Shown here: positions 1 through 9,563 of the stretch, one piece after another | How the letters are laid out: the number at the start of each line of letters is the position of its first letter | Numbering within the stretch: position 1 is the stretch's first letter | Origin: Thalassobellus sediminis | Lineage (GTDB): Bacteria > Bacteroidota > Bacteroidia > Flavobacteriales > Flavobacteriaceae | Length of the DNA: 64,000 nt | NCBI RefSeq assembly: GCF_044386045.1 | Contig: NZ_JBISCD010000034.1 | Span: forward strand, 34,943-98,942 | Direction: 5' to 3' | Notes under the pieces: model-generated | The model's database searches: none | What the model was told of the DNA's origin: nothing | The model's input: the letters and a program-made list of their open reading frames with translations, nothing else | Translations under genes and position numbers: made by a program

Positions 1-1101
1 TCTACGTTTAAGTTAATGGCACTAACAGCAGCTTTAGAAGATAAAGTAATAGATACGAGTGATGTTGTTGATACCGAGAATGGAATTTTAACATTCTATG
101 GAAAAAAAGTAAGGGATTCGCATCGAGGTGGCTATGGTAAAATATCAATTTCGAAGGCTTTTGAGGTGTCTTCAAATACAGGTATAGTTAAAGTAATTGA
201 TCAAGCTTATAGTAAAACCCCAAGCAAGTTTGTAGATAGGTTGTATGCTATGAACTTAAATGAAAAGCTTGGTGTGTCTATAATTGGAGAGCCTAGTCCT
301 GTAATACCAGATCCGAGAATAAAAAATGGAAGATGGAGTGGAATTGCATTGCAGTGGATGGCTTATGGTTATGGTGTGTCGTTTACGCCTTTGCAAACAC
401 TTGCATTTTATAATGCTATTGCGAATGATGGTAAAATGGTGAGACCTCAATTTTTAAAAGAGGTTAAAGAGTTTGATAAAGTTATAGAGCCTTATGAGAT
501 AAAAGTTGTAAATAACCAAATTTGCTCTAAAGAAACCATAAAAAAGGTGCAGCAGTTACTTAAAAATGTTGTGGAGAAAAAACATGGTACAGGGCATAGG
601 TTGTATTCTGAAAACTTCTCAATGGCAGGAAAAACAGGAACCTGTCAAAAAGATTATCGAAATAAAGAAAAGTTGAATTATATCTCGTCTTTCGCAGGTT
701 ATTTTCCAGCAGATAATCCTAAGTATTCTTGCATTGTCGTTATTCATGAGCCGGATAAAAGTGTTGGGTATTATGGTGCAGATGTGTCGGGTCCAGTTTT
801 TAAAAAAATTGCACAAAAAATATTTATAGACACACCTGTAGTTGATGAGATTGAATCCCTAGATGCTAAGTTGGGGCTTATTGATAATAAGTATGATAAG
901 TTCTACGAAACATCTAAAACATACAAAACTATTATGCCAAATGTAGTAGGTATGCCTGCAATGGATGCTTTGGCGCTTTTGGAGAATATGGAAGTGAAAG
1001 TAAAAGTAAAGCTTAATGGGAATGGTGTTGTAAAAGAGCAGTCGGTAAGTAAAAGTCAAAAATTAAAGAATAATCAAACAATTGTTTTAAAAGCTTCATG
1101 A
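1..1101 (+). CDS. ftsI: Peptidoglycan transpeptidase FtsI/PBP3, C-terminal part (5' end outside window)
   Basis: Class B penicillin-binding protein that cross-links septal peptidoglycan in the periplasm as part of the divisome. The window opens in frame inside the gene: the first codons read STFKL, so the first residue seen is the catalytic serine of the SxxK motif. The second transpeptidase motif (SSN, in EVSSNTG) and the third (KTG, in AGKTGTCQ) follow in order. A C-terminal PASTA domain starts near TIMPNVVG and ends the protein, as is usual for Bacteroidota division PBPs. The first ATG at position 16 is not the start; the N-terminal anchor and dimerisation domain lie upstream. Its stop overlaps the murE start (ATGA), indicating translational coupling at the head of the dcw cluster. 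Identification is secure. Confidence 0.95.
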   Translation, partial: STFKLMALTAALEDKVIDTSDVVDTENGILTFYGKKVRDSHRGGYGKISISKAFEVSSNTGIVKVIDQAYSKTPSKFVDRLYAMNLNEKLGVSIIGEPSPVIPDPRIKNGRWSGIALQWMAYGYGVSFTPLQTLAFYNAIANDGKMVRPQFLKEVKEFDKVIEPYEIKVVNNQICSKETIKKVQQLLKNVVEKKHGTGHRLYSENFSMAGKTGTCQKDYRNKEKLNYISSFAGYFPADNPKYSCIVVIHEPDKSVGYYGADVSGPVFKKIAQKIFIDTPVVDEIESLDAKLGLIDNKYDKFYETSKTYKTIMPNVVGMPAMDALALLENMEVKVKVKLNGNGVVKEQSVSKSQKLKNNQTIVLKAS

Positions 1102-2561
1102 TAGCATTAAAAGACATATTATATAAGGTTACCTTAAATGCTGTAATAGGAAATACAAGTGTTGAAATTAATGCTGTGTATTTTGATTCTAGAAGTGTGC
1201 AAAAAGGCGATGTTTTTGTAGCTGTAAATGGTAGTGTTGTTGATGGTCATAAATATATAGATGTAGCAATTAATAACGGTGCTATTGCAGTTGTTTGCGA
1301 GGTTGTACCAGAAAATATAGTAGATGGTGTTACGTATGTTGAGGTAGATAATTCTAGTAAAGCGCTAGCAATTATGGCATCAAATTTCTATGGCGTACCA
1401 TCAGAAAATTTAAAACTTGTTGGAGTTACAGGGACAAATGGTAAAACAACGGTTGCAAGTTTGCTATTTCAGTTGTTTAAAAATGCGGGTTTTAAAGTAG
1501 GTTTACTGTCTACGGTTAAAATAATGGTTGATAATAAAGCCTACAAAGCAACACATACAACGCCAGATTCATTAACTATAAATGAGTATTTAAAGGAAAT
1601 GAATGATGAAGGGGTTGAGTTTTGTTTCATGGAAGTAAGTTCACACGGTATTCATCAAAATAGAACCGAAGGCTTGCGTTTTGAAGGTGGGATATTTACC
1701 AATTTATCGCACGATCATTTAGATTATCATAAAACTTTTGCAGAATATAGAGATGTTAAAAAGGTGTTTTTTGATTGTTTGCCTCCTCAAGCATTTGCAT
1801 TGGTAAATGTTGATGATAAAAATGGTTTGGTAATGCTTCAAAATACCAAAGCAAAAAAATATACCTATGCTTTAAAAGGTTATGCTGATTATAAAGCGCA
1901 GATATTAGAAAATCAATTCGGTGGTTTGTTATTGAAGGTTAACGATAGCGAAGTTTGGACTCGATTGATAGGGAACTTTAATGCTTATAATGTATTAGCT
2001 ATTTACGCTACTGCGGAATTATTAGGACTTGAAAAAGTAGAAGTACTTCGATTAATAAGCGATTTAGAAAGTGTGAGTGGGCGTTTTCAATACATAGTTT
2101 CAAACGAAAAAATAACAGCTATTGTTGATTATGCACATACACCTGATGCTTTAAAAAATGTGTTAGAAACCATTAATAGTATTCGAACAAAAAACGAAGA
2201 ACTAATAACGGTTGTTGGATGTGGTGGCGATAGAGATAAAACAAAACGTCCTAAAATGGCGCATATCGCTTCGGCTTTAAGTACTAAGGTTATTTTTACA
2301 AGTGATAATCCGCGAAGCGAAAAACCAGAGGTTATTTTAAGTGAGATGGAGCAAGGAGTGGAGCCACAAAATTTCAAAAAAACATTAACCATTGAAGATA
2401 GAAAACAGGCTATAAAAGCAGCTTGTCAAATGGCGCAACCTAATGATATTATTCTGATTGCAGGAAAAGGGCATGAAACATATCAGGAAATTAATGGTGA
2501 GCGTTTTGATTTTGATGATTATAAAATAGTGCAAGAACTTTTAAAACAATTACAAAAATAA
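1098..2561 (+). CDS. murE: UDP-MurNAc-L-Ala-D-Glu:meso-diaminopimelate ligase MurE
   Basis: Cytoplasmic ATP-dependent Mur ligase adding the third residue of the peptidoglycan stem peptide to UDP-MurNAc-L-Ala-D-Glu. The 487-residue length is normal. The P-loop GVTGTNGKTT is at about residue 110, the central-domain HDHLDYH motif follows, and the C-terminal domain carries DNPRSE. DNPR is the known signature for meso-diaminopimelate rather than lysine, so the wall is of the DAP type. The start overlaps the ftsI stop by 4 bases, and only one base separates its stop from mraY. Function and specificity are known from the family; the motifs are read directly. Confidence 0.97.
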   Translation: MIALKDILYKVTLNAVIGNTSVEINAVYFDSRSVQKGDVFVAVNGSVVDGHKYIDVAINNGAIAVVCEVVPENIVDGVTYVEVDNSSKALAIMASNFYGVPSENLKLVGVTGTNGKTTVASLLFQLFKNAGFKVGLLSTVKIMVDNKAYKATHTTPDSLTINEYLKEMNDEGVEFCFMEVSSHGIHQNRTEGLRFEGGIFTNLSHDHLDYHKTFAEYRDVKKVFFDCLPPQAFALVNVDDKNGLVMLQNTKAKKYTYALKGYADYKAQILENQFGGLLLKVNDSEVWTRLIGNFNAYNVLAIYATAELLGLEKVEVLRLISDLESVSGRFQYIVSNEKITAIVDYAHTPDALKNVLETINSIRTKNEELITVVGCGGDRDKTKRPKMAHIASALSTKVIFTSDNPRSEKPEVILSEMEQGVEPQNFKKTLTIEDRKQAIKAACQMAQPNDIILIAGKGHETYQEINGERFDFDDYKIVQELLKQLQK

Positions 2562-2562
2562 T

Positions 2563-3804
2563 ATGCTGTATTATTTATTTGAATATTTAGAAAAACAATT
2601 CCAATTTCCTGGAGCATCACTTTTTGGTTTTATAACCTTTAGAGCTGCTTTTGCTATGATTTTGTCGTTGCTTATATCTACAATTTATGGTAAACGTATT
2701 ATTCGTTTTCTTCAGAAAAAACAAATGGGTGAAACCATTAGAGATTTAGGTTTAGAAGGACAAAAAGAAAAAGCTGGCACACCAACCATGGGTGGTTTAA
2801 TCATCATTTTGGCAACATTAATTCCTGTGCTGTTATTATCTAGGTTAGAAAATATATACATTATTCTTTTAATAGTTACAACCCTTTGGATGGGGGCTAT
2901 CGGTTTTATTGATGATTATTTAAAAAAGTTTAAAAATGATAAAGAAGGTTTAAAAGGTCGATTTAAAGTTACTGGACAAGTGGGTTTAGGGATTATTGTC
3001 GGAGCTACTTTGTTTTTTCATCAAGATGTTACCATGAAAGAAAAATTGCCTATTAATGAGCAACAAGTTCTTTTGGCAGAAAATCCAAATATTTCTCCTT
3101 CAAAATTATTTCAAGATGAAGTGAAGTCAACTAAAACAACAATTCCTTTTGTTAAGAATAATGAGTTTGATTATGCCGATTTAATTACTTGGATGAATCC
3201 GGAATGGGCTAAATATGCTTGGGTGGTTTTTATTCTGGCCTCTATTTTTATTATTACAGCAGTGTCAAATGGCGCGAATCTTACTGATGGAATTGATGGC
3301 CTTGCCGCAGGTACATCAGCAATAATTGTTCTCACTTTGGGAATTTTTGCTTTTGTGTCTGGTCGTGTCGATTTTTCAGAATACCTCAATATTATGTATA
3401 TCCCAAGTATTGGAGAAATTACAATATATATAGCTGCGTTCGTAGGAGCGCTTATTGGGTTTTTATGGTACAATACGTATCCAGCACAAGTGTTTATGGG
3501 AGATACAGGGAGTTTAACTATTGGTGGTATTATAGCTGTAATAGCTATTGCTGTTAGAAAAGAGTGGTTAATACCTGTGTTATGTGGTATATTTTTAGCT
3601 GAAAATTTATCCGTGGTTATGCAGGTAAGTTGGTTTAAGTATACCAAGAAAAAGTTTGGAGAAGGACGACGCATTTTTAAAATGTCGCCATTGCATCACC
3701 ATTATCAAAAGTTAGGATATCACGAAAGTAAAATAGTTACACGTTTTTGGATTGTAGGCATATTGCTGGCAATTCTTTCGATAGTAACATTGAAAATAAG
3801 ATAA
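2563..3804 (+). CDS. mraY: Phospho-MurNAc-pentapeptide transferase MraY
   Basis: Integral inner-membrane enzyme that transfers phospho-MurNAc-pentapeptide from UDP to undecaprenyl phosphate, giving lipid I. Many hydrophobic segments are visible across 413 residues, somewhat longer than the ~360 of E. coli. The extra length lies in a loop of about 70 residues after the third or fourth membrane helix, around KEKLPINEQQ to ITWMNPEW, as in other Bacteroidota. Family motifs are present: GTPTMGG, the aspartate pair in IDDYLKK, NLTDGIDGLA, FMGDTGSL and the histidine-rich PLHHHYQKLG. It sits between murE and murD in the dcw operon. A short interspersed repeat follows its stop directly. Confidence 0.97.
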   Translation: MLYYLFEYLEKQFQFPGASLFGFITFRAAFAMILSLLISTIYGKRIIRFLQKKQMGETIRDLGLEGQKEKAGTPTMGGLIIILATLIPVLLLSRLENIYIILLIVTTLWMGAIGFIDDYLKKFKNDKEGLKGRFKVTGQVGLGIIVGATLFFHQDVTMKEKLPINEQQVLLAENPNISPSKLFQDEVKSTKTTIPFVKNNEFDYADLITWMNPEWAKYAWVVFILASIFIITAVSNGANLTDGIDGLAAGTSAIIVLTLGIFAFVSGRVDFSEYLNIMYIPSIGEITIYIAAFVGALIGFLWYNTYPAQVFMGDTGSLTIGGIIAVIAIAVRKEWLIPVLCGIFLAENLSVVMQVSWFKYTKKKFGEGRRIFKMSPLHHHYQKLGYHESKIVTRFWIVGILLAILSIVTLKIR

Positions 3805-3809
3805 TAATT

Positions 3810-3853
3810 GTCATGCTGGGCGAAGTCGAAGCATCTCAAAATAACGGAATGAC
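3810..3853 (+). repeat. Short interspersed palindromic repeat reaching into the murD start
   Basis: The 44 bases begin GTCATGCTGGGCGAAG and end AACGGAATGAC, so the outer bases GTCAT and ATGAC are inverted copies. From general knowledge, sequences of the type GTCATnCTGnnCGAAG are dispersed in many flavobacterial genomes; I cannot count copies here. It fills the mraY-murD gap, and its final GGAATGAC supplies the likely murD start codon (3849-3851). An upstream in-frame ATG at 3813 lies inside the repeat and would add 12 residues encoded by repeat DNA. Confidence 0.6.
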
Positions 3854-5186
3854 AAAACAAAGATTAGTCATATTAGGAGGCGGAGAAAGCGGTGTTGGTA
3901 CAGCGCTTTTAGGAAAGGAAAAAGGCTATGAGGTTTTTGTTTCCGATAAGGGAAAAATAAAAGAAAAGTACAAACAAGTTCTTATACATAATGAGATTGA
4001 ATGGGAAGATGAGAAGCATACAGAAGCAAGAATTCTGAAAGCAGACGTCGTAATGAAAAGTCCTGGTATTCCAGATAAAGTGTCTTTAGTAAAACAAATT
4101 CATGAAAAAGGAATACAAGTAGTTTCAGAAATTGAATTTGCAGCAAAATTTACAGAAGCAACAATTATTGGAATTACAGGAAGTAACGGTAAAACGACCA
4201 CGGCTACGCTAACGCATCATATTTTAAAACAAGAATTGAATGTGGGTTTAGCGGGGAATATTGGTGACAGTTTTGCAAAACAGGTTTTAGAAGAAGATTT
4301 TGAAAATTACGTGTTAGAGATAAGCAGTTTTCAATTAGATGATATTGTCGATTTTAAACCGAAAATAGCTGTCATTACAAATATTACTCCCGATCATTTA
4401 GATCGATATGATTATCGGTTTGAAAATTATATCGCTTCAAAATTTAGAATAGCTATGAATCAAACATCAGATGATTATTTGATTTATGATGCTGATGATG
4501 AGGTTATAGTAAATCATTTAAATAAGAATCCAGTTCAATCTACATTATTACCATTTTCATTAGAAAAAACTATTGAAAACGGTGCGTATTTAGACAAAGA
4601 GAATATAAAAATAACAATAAACAACAACCAGATAATTATGCCGACAAGAAATTTGACTTTAGAAGGAAAACACAATGTTAAAAATGCTATGGCTGCTACA
4701 ACAGTATCGCATTTGTTGAAAATTAGAAAACAAACTATTAGAGAAAGTTTGGAGAATTTTCAAGGTGTAGAACATCGATTGGAGCAAGTGCTTAAAATTA
4801 ATAAGGTGCAGTATATAAATGATTCTAAGGCTACAAACGTTAATGCGACCTATTATGCTTTAGAAAGTATGGATGCGCCTACGGTTTGGATTGTAGGAGG
4901 TGTTGATAAAGGTAATAATTATCAAGAGTTGTTTCAGTTTGTAAACGAAAAAGTAAAGGCTGTTATCTGTTTAGGTGTTGATAATGAAAAACTAATAAGC
5001 ACCTTTGGTAATATGGTTGATTTAGTTGTTGAAACCCAATTTATGAGTGAGGCAGTTAAAATTGCTTATAAAATTGCAGAAAGTGGTGATAATGTATTGC
5101 TGTCTCCTGCATGTGCAAGTTTTGATTTGTTTGAAAACTATGAAGATAGAGGACGTCAATTTAAAAATGCAGTAAGAAATTTATAA
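3849..5186 (+). CDS. murD: UDP-MurNAc-L-alanine:D-glutamate ligase MurD
   Basis: Cytoplasmic Mur ligase adding D-glutamate, the second stem-peptide residue. The chosen start (MTKQRLVILGGGESG) gives 445 residues, a normal length, and places the N-terminal nucleotide-binding GGGESGVG at the very front. The open frame extends up to 3747, but those 34 residues overlap mraY and translate repeat DNA, so they are unlikely to be real. ATP-site motif GITGSNGKTTT is near residue 106. TPDHLDRYD and the C-terminal NDSKATNVNAT motif typical of MurD also appear. Order and orientation fit the dcw operon. The only uncertainty is the start codon, because the upstream repeat removes any obvious ribosome-binding region. 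Confidence 0.95.
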   Translation: MTKQRLVILGGGESGVGTALLGKEKGYEVFVSDKGKIKEKYKQVLIHNEIEWEDEKHTEARILKADVVMKSPGIPDKVSLVKQIHEKGIQVVSEIEFAAKFTEATIIGITGSNGKTTTATLTHHILKQELNVGLAGNIGDSFAKQVLEEDFENYVLEISSFQLDDIVDFKPKIAVITNITPDHLDRYDYRFENYIASKFRIAMNQTSDDYLIYDADDEVIVNHLNKNPVQSTLLPFSLEKTIENGAYLDKENIKITINNNQIIMPTRNLTLEGKHNVKNAMAATTVSHLLKIRKQTIRESLENFQGVEHRLEQVLKINKVQYINDSKATNVNATYYALESMDAPTVWIVGGVDKGNNYQELFQFVNEKVKAVICLGVDNEKLISTFGNMVDLVVETQFMSEAVKIAYKIAESGDNVLLSPACASFDLFENYEDRGRQFKNAVRNL

Positions 5187-5208
5187 GTCATAAAATTAAA
5201 AAGAAAGC

Positions 5209-6402
5209 GTGCAGGCATTATTTAAAAATATAAAAGGAGATCGGTTAATTTGGGCTATTGTGGCGTTGTTGGCAATATTGTCTTTTTTACCGGTATATAG
5301 TGCTGCAAGTGATTTGGCGTATAGCAAATATGATGGGAATACGTTTATTTCATTTGTAAAACATTTTATGCATTTGTTTTTAGGTTTTGCTATTATGTAT
5401 GGGGTTCATAAAATTCCATATAAGTATTTTAAAGGCTTGTCTTTGGTGATGATGCCGGTGATTTTAGTACTCTTGGTTGTTACTATGTTGCAAGGAACAG
5501 TAATGGGGGGAGCGAGTGCTAGTAGATGGATTAAAATTCCAATAGTGGGGATGTCTTTTCAAACTTCAACGTTGGCATTTGTTGTTTTAATGGTTTATGT
5601 AGCGCGTTATATGTCTAAAATAAAAGACGAAGATGTTACGTTTAAAGCTTCTGTTATACCGCTTTGGCTACCAGTTTTTATGGTGCTTGGTTTAATATTG
5701 CCGTCAAATTTTTCAACGGCGGCTATTATGTTTTTAATGGTAATGATATTGGTCTTTCTTGGTGGGTATCCAGTGCGTTATTTAGGTGTTATTTTAGGAA
5801 CAGGATTAGTAGCTTTAGTCTTCTTTGTGATGGTGGCTAAGTTAACAACGGGGCCGCTTCATGTTAAAGTGACAACTTGGGAAAATAGGATTAAAAACTT
5901 TTCAAATAAAGAAGATACACAAGCCGATTATCAAATAGAAAAGGCAAAAGTAGCTATAGCCTCAGGACAAATATGGGGTGTAGGACCAGGTAAAAGTGTT
6001 CAAAAACATGCATTGCCGCAGTCGTCATCTGATTTTATTTTTGCCATTATTATTGAAGAATATGGTTTACTAGGAGGTTTGTCTATTATGCTTTTGTATA
6101 TGTGGCTGTTGTTTAGAATTGTTATTGTATCGCAAAAGGCTGATACTATTTTTGGTAAATTATTAGTGTTGGGTGTTGGGTTACCAATAGTGTTTCAAGC
6201 CTTAATAAATATGGCAGTTGCAGTAGAATTGTTTCCTGTAACAGGACAAACATTACCGTTAATAAGTAGTGGTGGTACTTCTATTTGGATGACCTGTTTA
6301 GCGATAGGGATTATATTAAGTGTAAGTGCAAAAAGAGAAGAGATTAAAGAACAAGAAATAAATGAAGATAATCCGTTAGAAATTTTATCTGAAGCAATAT
6401 AA
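5209..6402 (+). CDS. ftsW: SEDS-family septal glycan polymerase FtsW
   Basis: Polytopic inner-membrane protein of the SEDS family that polymerises lipid II into glycan strands at the septum, working with the cognate PBP (FtsI, same operon). About ten hydrophobic segments are visible in 397 residues. Conserved SEDS features include WIKIPIVGMSFQ, the GVGPGKSVQKHALPQ loop with SDFIFAIIIEEYG, and LISSGGTS near the C-terminus. The start is GTG at 5209, in a purine-rich context (AAAGAAAGC). Translation from it gives MQALFKNIKGD, the N-terminus I recognise for flavobacterial FtsW. Its stop shares one base with the murG start (TAATG). Confidence 0.95.
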   Translation: MQALFKNIKGDRLIWAIVALLAILSFLPVYSAASDLAYSKYDGNTFISFVKHFMHLFLGFAIMYGVHKIPYKYFKGLSLVMMPVILVLLVVTMLQGTVMGGASASRWIKIPIVGMSFQTSTLAFVVLMVYVARYMSKIKDEDVTFKASVIPLWLPVFMVLGLILPSNFSTAAIMFLMVMILVFLGGYPVRYLGVILGTGLVALVFFVMVAKLTTGPLHVKVTTWENRIKNFSNKEDTQADYQIEKAKVAIASGQIWGVGPGKSVQKHALPQSSSDFIFAIIIEEYGLLGGLSIMLLYMWLLFRIVIVSQKADTIFGKLLVLGVGLPIVFQALINMAVAVELFPVTGQTLPLISSGGTSIWMTCLAIGIILSVSAKREEIKEQEINEDNPLEILSEAI

Positions 6403-7502
6403 TGAGTCATTACAAAATCATATTATCAGGAGGAGGAACAGGGGGGCATATTTATCCTGCAATTGCTATTGCAAATGAATTGAAGAGTCGTTTTCCAGAA
6501 GCACAATTTTTGTTTGTTGGTGCTCAAGATAGAATGGAGATGGAGAAAGTGCCGCAAGCAGGATATGAGATAGAAGGGTTGTGGATTACTGGAATTCAAC
6601 GTAAGCTAACTGCTAAAAACTTGATGTTTCCTTTTAAACTGATAAGTAGTTTGTGGAATGCTAGGAAAATTATAAAAGCATTTAAGCCAGATGTTGTTAT
6701 TGGTACAGGTGGTTTTGCAAGCGGACCATTATTGCATGTGGCTGCTTCTAAAAAAATACCAAGTTTAATACAGGAACAAAATTCGTATCCAGGTATTACA
6801 AATAAACTATTAGCTGGAAAGGCTAAAAAAATATGTGTAGCCTATGATGGTTTAGAACGATTTTTTCCGAAGGATAAAATTATAAAAACAGGAAATCCTG
6901 TGAGACAAGGTTTATTGGATATTGAAGAAAAAACAGTTGAAGCTAAAGATTTTTTCAACTTAAAGCATGGTAAATATACACTTTTAGTGTTGGGTGGGAG
7001 TTTAGGCGCAAGACGTATAAATGAATTGATTGAAAGAGAATTGGAGTTTTTAGATATGCAAAACATCCAAATAATATGGCAATGTGGTAAATTATATTAT
7101 CAGCAATATAAAATCTATAATAATACAAAAAACGTACAGGTTTATGAGTTTTTGAATAATATGGATTTGGCTTACGCAGCTGCCGATATTGTAATATCTA
7201 GAGCAGGAGCGGGTTCGGTTTCAGAGCTTTGTATTGTAGGTAAGCCAGTAGTGTTTGTGCCGTCTCCTAATGTTGCGGAAGATCATCAAACTAAAAACGC
7301 TATGTCTATTGTGAATAGTAATGCAGCCATGATAATTAAGGAAGAAGATTTAGATGCCGATTTTCAAAATAAATTTTCACAGTTAGTAGCATCTCCTGAA
7401 AAGCAAAAGGAATTAGGAGAGAATATAAAAAAGTTAGCATTAGTAAATGCAACAAAACAAATAGCAGATGAAGTTGAAAAACTTCTGAAAAAAAATAAAT
7501 GA
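6402..7502 (+). CDS. murG: UDP-GlcNAc:undecaprenyl-PP-MurNAc-pentapeptide transferase MurG
   Basis: Membrane-associated GT28 glycosyltransferase that adds GlcNAc to lipid I to make lipid II on the cytoplasmic face. The 366 residues show the N-domain glycine-rich loop GGGTGGHIYPA, then GTGGFASGP and QEQNSYPGITNKLL. In the C-domain are GGSLGARRINE, SRAGAGSVSEL and the UDP-GlcNAc-binding stretch VPSPNVAEDHQTKNA. All these are MurG hallmarks. Start and stop are translationally coupled to ftsW (1-base overlap) and murC (ATGA overlap). Confidence 0.97.
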   Translation: MSHYKIILSGGGTGGHIYPAIAIANELKSRFPEAQFLFVGAQDRMEMEKVPQAGYEIEGLWITGIQRKLTAKNLMFPFKLISSLWNARKIIKAFKPDVVIGTGGFASGPLLHVAASKKIPSLIQEQNSYPGITNKLLAGKAKKICVAYDGLERFFPKDKIIKTGNPVRQGLLDIEEKTVEAKDFFNLKHGKYTLLVLGGSLGARRINELIERELEFLDMQNIQIIWQCGKLYYQQYKIYNNTKNVQVYEFLNNMDLAYAAADIVISRAGAGSVSELCIVGKPVVFVPSPNVAEDHQTKNAMSIVNSNAAMIIKEEDLDADFQNKFSQLVASPEKQKELGENIKKLALVNATKQIADEVEKLLKKNK

Positions 7503-8851
7503 GTTTAGAGAATATAAATAGCGTGTTTTTTGTTGGTATTGGCGGCATTGGTATGAGTGCCTTGGCTCGATATTTTAATGCGAATAATAAGCAGGTTGCT
7601 GGTTACGATAAAACGCAGACAGAAATTACAGATGGTTTAGTGTCATTAGGTATTGATATTCATTTTGAAGATACTATTGAAAATATAAACGCTAGTTATT
7701 TTAATACTGAAAGTACTCTGGTTGTATATACGCCAGCGGTTCCTAAAAATCATGTTGAATTAAATTATTTTAAGAGTAATGGTTATCAGGTTTTAAAGCG
7801 TTCTGAAGTTTTAGGATTAATTACCGAACACACATTTTGTTTAGCGGTAGCGGGTACGCATGGTAAAACAACAACAACTAGTATTCTTGGTCATTTAATG
7901 AAAGAATGCAACGTGCCATTAACAGCTTTTTTAGGAGGGATTAGTGAAAATTATAATTCTAATTTAATATTAAACGGTACAGATGTGTCTGTAGTTGAAG
8001 CTGATGAGTTCGATCGTTCTTTTTTAACATTATCTCCAGATTTAGCTTGTATCACTTCAATGGATGCCGATCATTTAGATATTTATGGTGAAGTTGATGC
8101 TTTAACGGATTCTTTTAAAGAATTTTCAGAAAGAATAAAACCAAATGGGAAGTTGTTTGTTAAAAACGGATTGCCATTAAAAGGAATAACTTACGGTATA
8201 GAAGACGATTCAGATTATGCTGTTCAAAATATAAAAATAGAAAAGGGTGCGTATGTTTTTGATGTTAAAACACCAAAAACAGTGCTAGAAAATATACAAT
8301 TTAACCTACCTGGTAGACATAATTTGTCGAATGCATTAATAGCCTTGGCGATGGCTGTAGAATATGGTTGTCCTCACCAACAGCTCGCCAAAGCTTTAGC
8401 ATCTTATAAAGGTGTAAAACGACGATTTACTTATCAAATTAAAACAGATAATCTTGTTTTTATAGATGATTATGCGCACCATCCTGAAGAAATTAACGCG
8501 GTACATCAAGCCGTGAGAGAAATGTATCCAAATAAAAAAGTGTTGGCTATTTTTCAGCCTCATTTGTATAGTAGAACACGCGATTTTATAGATGATTTTG
8601 CAAAGAGCTTATCTCAATTTGATGAATTGATGTTGCTAGATATTTATCCTGCAAGAGAACTGCCAATAGCGGGTGTTACATCAGAATGGTTGTTAAGTAA
8701 AATTGATAATAAAAAGAAACAATTAGTTAGTAAAAAGGATTTGTTAAAGCAGATACATAAAAGTGATGCGCAAATTATATTAACTATTGGAGCTGGAGAT
8801 ATAGGTCAGGAAGTGAAACATATTAAAAAAGAATTTACTATTGCGAGTTAA
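7499..8851 (+). CDS. murC: UDP-MurNAc:L-alanine ligase MurC
   Basis: Cytoplasmic Mur ligase that adds L-alanine, the first stem-peptide residue. Visible motifs over 450 residues are the N-terminal Rossmann loop GIGGIGMSALA, the P-loop AGTHGKTTTT near residue 120, VEADEFDRSF, and the C-terminal DDYAHHPEEI and FQPHLYSRT. Length is normal. It overlaps murG by 4 bases and ftsQ by 11 bases. The order murG-murC-ftsQ-ftsA-ftsZ is standard in Bacteroidota. Confidence 0.97.
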   Translation: MSLENINSVFFVGIGGIGMSALARYFNANNKQVAGYDKTQTEITDGLVSLGIDIHFEDTIENINASYFNTESTLVVYTPAVPKNHVELNYFKSNGYQVLKRSEVLGLITEHTFCLAVAGTHGKTTTTSILGHLMKECNVPLTAFLGGISENYNSNLILNGTDVSVVEADEFDRSFLTLSPDLACITSMDADHLDIYGEVDALTDSFKEFSERIKPNGKLFVKNGLPLKGITYGIEDDSDYAVQNIKIEKGAYVFDVKTPKTVLENIQFNLPGRHNLSNALIALAMAVEYGCPHQQLAKALASYKGVKRRFTYQIKTDNLVFIDDYAHHPEEINAVHQAVREMYPNKKVLAIFQPHLYSRTRDFIDDFAKSLSQFDELMLLDIYPARELPIAGVTSEWLLSKIDNKKKQLVSKKDLLKQIHKSDAQIILTIGAGDIGQEVKHIKKEFTIAS

Positions 8852-9560
8852 TTGGAATTACATAAAGATGTTTGTTCTGCTAGGTTTAGTGGTCTTTTTG
8901 TTTGCTTTTGCTTCAAGCAGAAATATGAATAGAAAAGTAGCTAACCCTAATGTGAAATTTATTGGTGAAGACAATCTTTTTATAACAAATGAAACTGTTA
9001 GTAAATTGTTAATACAAAATTACGGGACAGTTAAAAACGTGTCTAAAGAAACTTTAGATTTGAATAAGTTAGAGAATGCCCTCAAATCTAATCCAATGAT
9101 AAAAACTGCAGAAGTGTATGTTGCTGTTAATGGCTTACTTAATGCTAGAATAGAGCAAAAGACACCTATTGCGCGAGTTAGTACTAATGCGTCGTATTAT
9201 ATTGATGATGAAGGTTCTTACATGCCTTTGTCAAATAATTATTCTGCAAGAGTGCCGCTGGTTACTGGTTATGTTGAAAAAAATAATTTAAAAAACGTCT
9301 ATAAAGTTGCAATAAAAATTAAAGTAGATGGCTTTTTAAAGAAAAATGTTATTGAGATTCATCAAGATATCAATAACAAGATTTCTTTAAAATTGAGACA
9401 ATGTAAATTTTTAGTGGAATTAGGTGATGTAAATTTTTTAGATAAGAAGATTAATAATTTAAAAGCGTTTTATCAAAAAAAACAAAAAGAGAAAGCGCTT
9501 AATAATTATAGTAAAGTCAATTTACAATTTGGCAACCAAGTAATATGTACCAAAACATAA
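8841..9560 (+). CDS. ftsQ: Cell division protein FtsQ/DivIB
   Basis: Bitopic inner-membrane divisome protein linking early and late division proteins. The 239 residues have a short cytoplasmic tail, one hydrophobic segment (about residues 10-26, MFVLLGLVVFLFAFAS) and a periplasmic part whose first section (KFIGEDNLFITNETV to KTAEVYVAVNGLL) fits a POTRA domain. The sequence is weakly conserved, so the call rests on topology, the POTRA-like pattern and its place between murC and ftsA. The TTG start at 8841 overlaps the murC end by 11 bases. An ATG at 8868, just before the membrane segment, is the alternative start. Confidence 0.9.
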   Translation: MRVNWNYIKMFVLLGLVVFLFAFASSRNMNRKVANPNVKFIGEDNLFITNETVSKLLIQNYGTVKNVSKETLDLNKLENALKSNPMIKTAEVYVAVNGLLNARIEQKTPIARVSTNASYYIDDEGSYMPLSNNYSARVPLVTGYVEKNNLKNVYKVAIKIKVDGFLKKNVIEIHQDINNKISLKLRQCKFLVELGDVNFLDKKINNLKAFYQKKQKEKALNNYSKVNLQFGNQVICTKT

Positions 9561-9563
9561 ACC

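Noticed and set aside
3171..3674. Minus-strand 167-codon open frame inside mraY
   Set aside because: It is antisense to a fully supported mraY gene and has no family pattern.
3747..3848. Longer MurD N-terminus
   Set aside because: The extra 34 codons overlap mraY and read through repeat DNA; the shorter start matches the family N-terminus.
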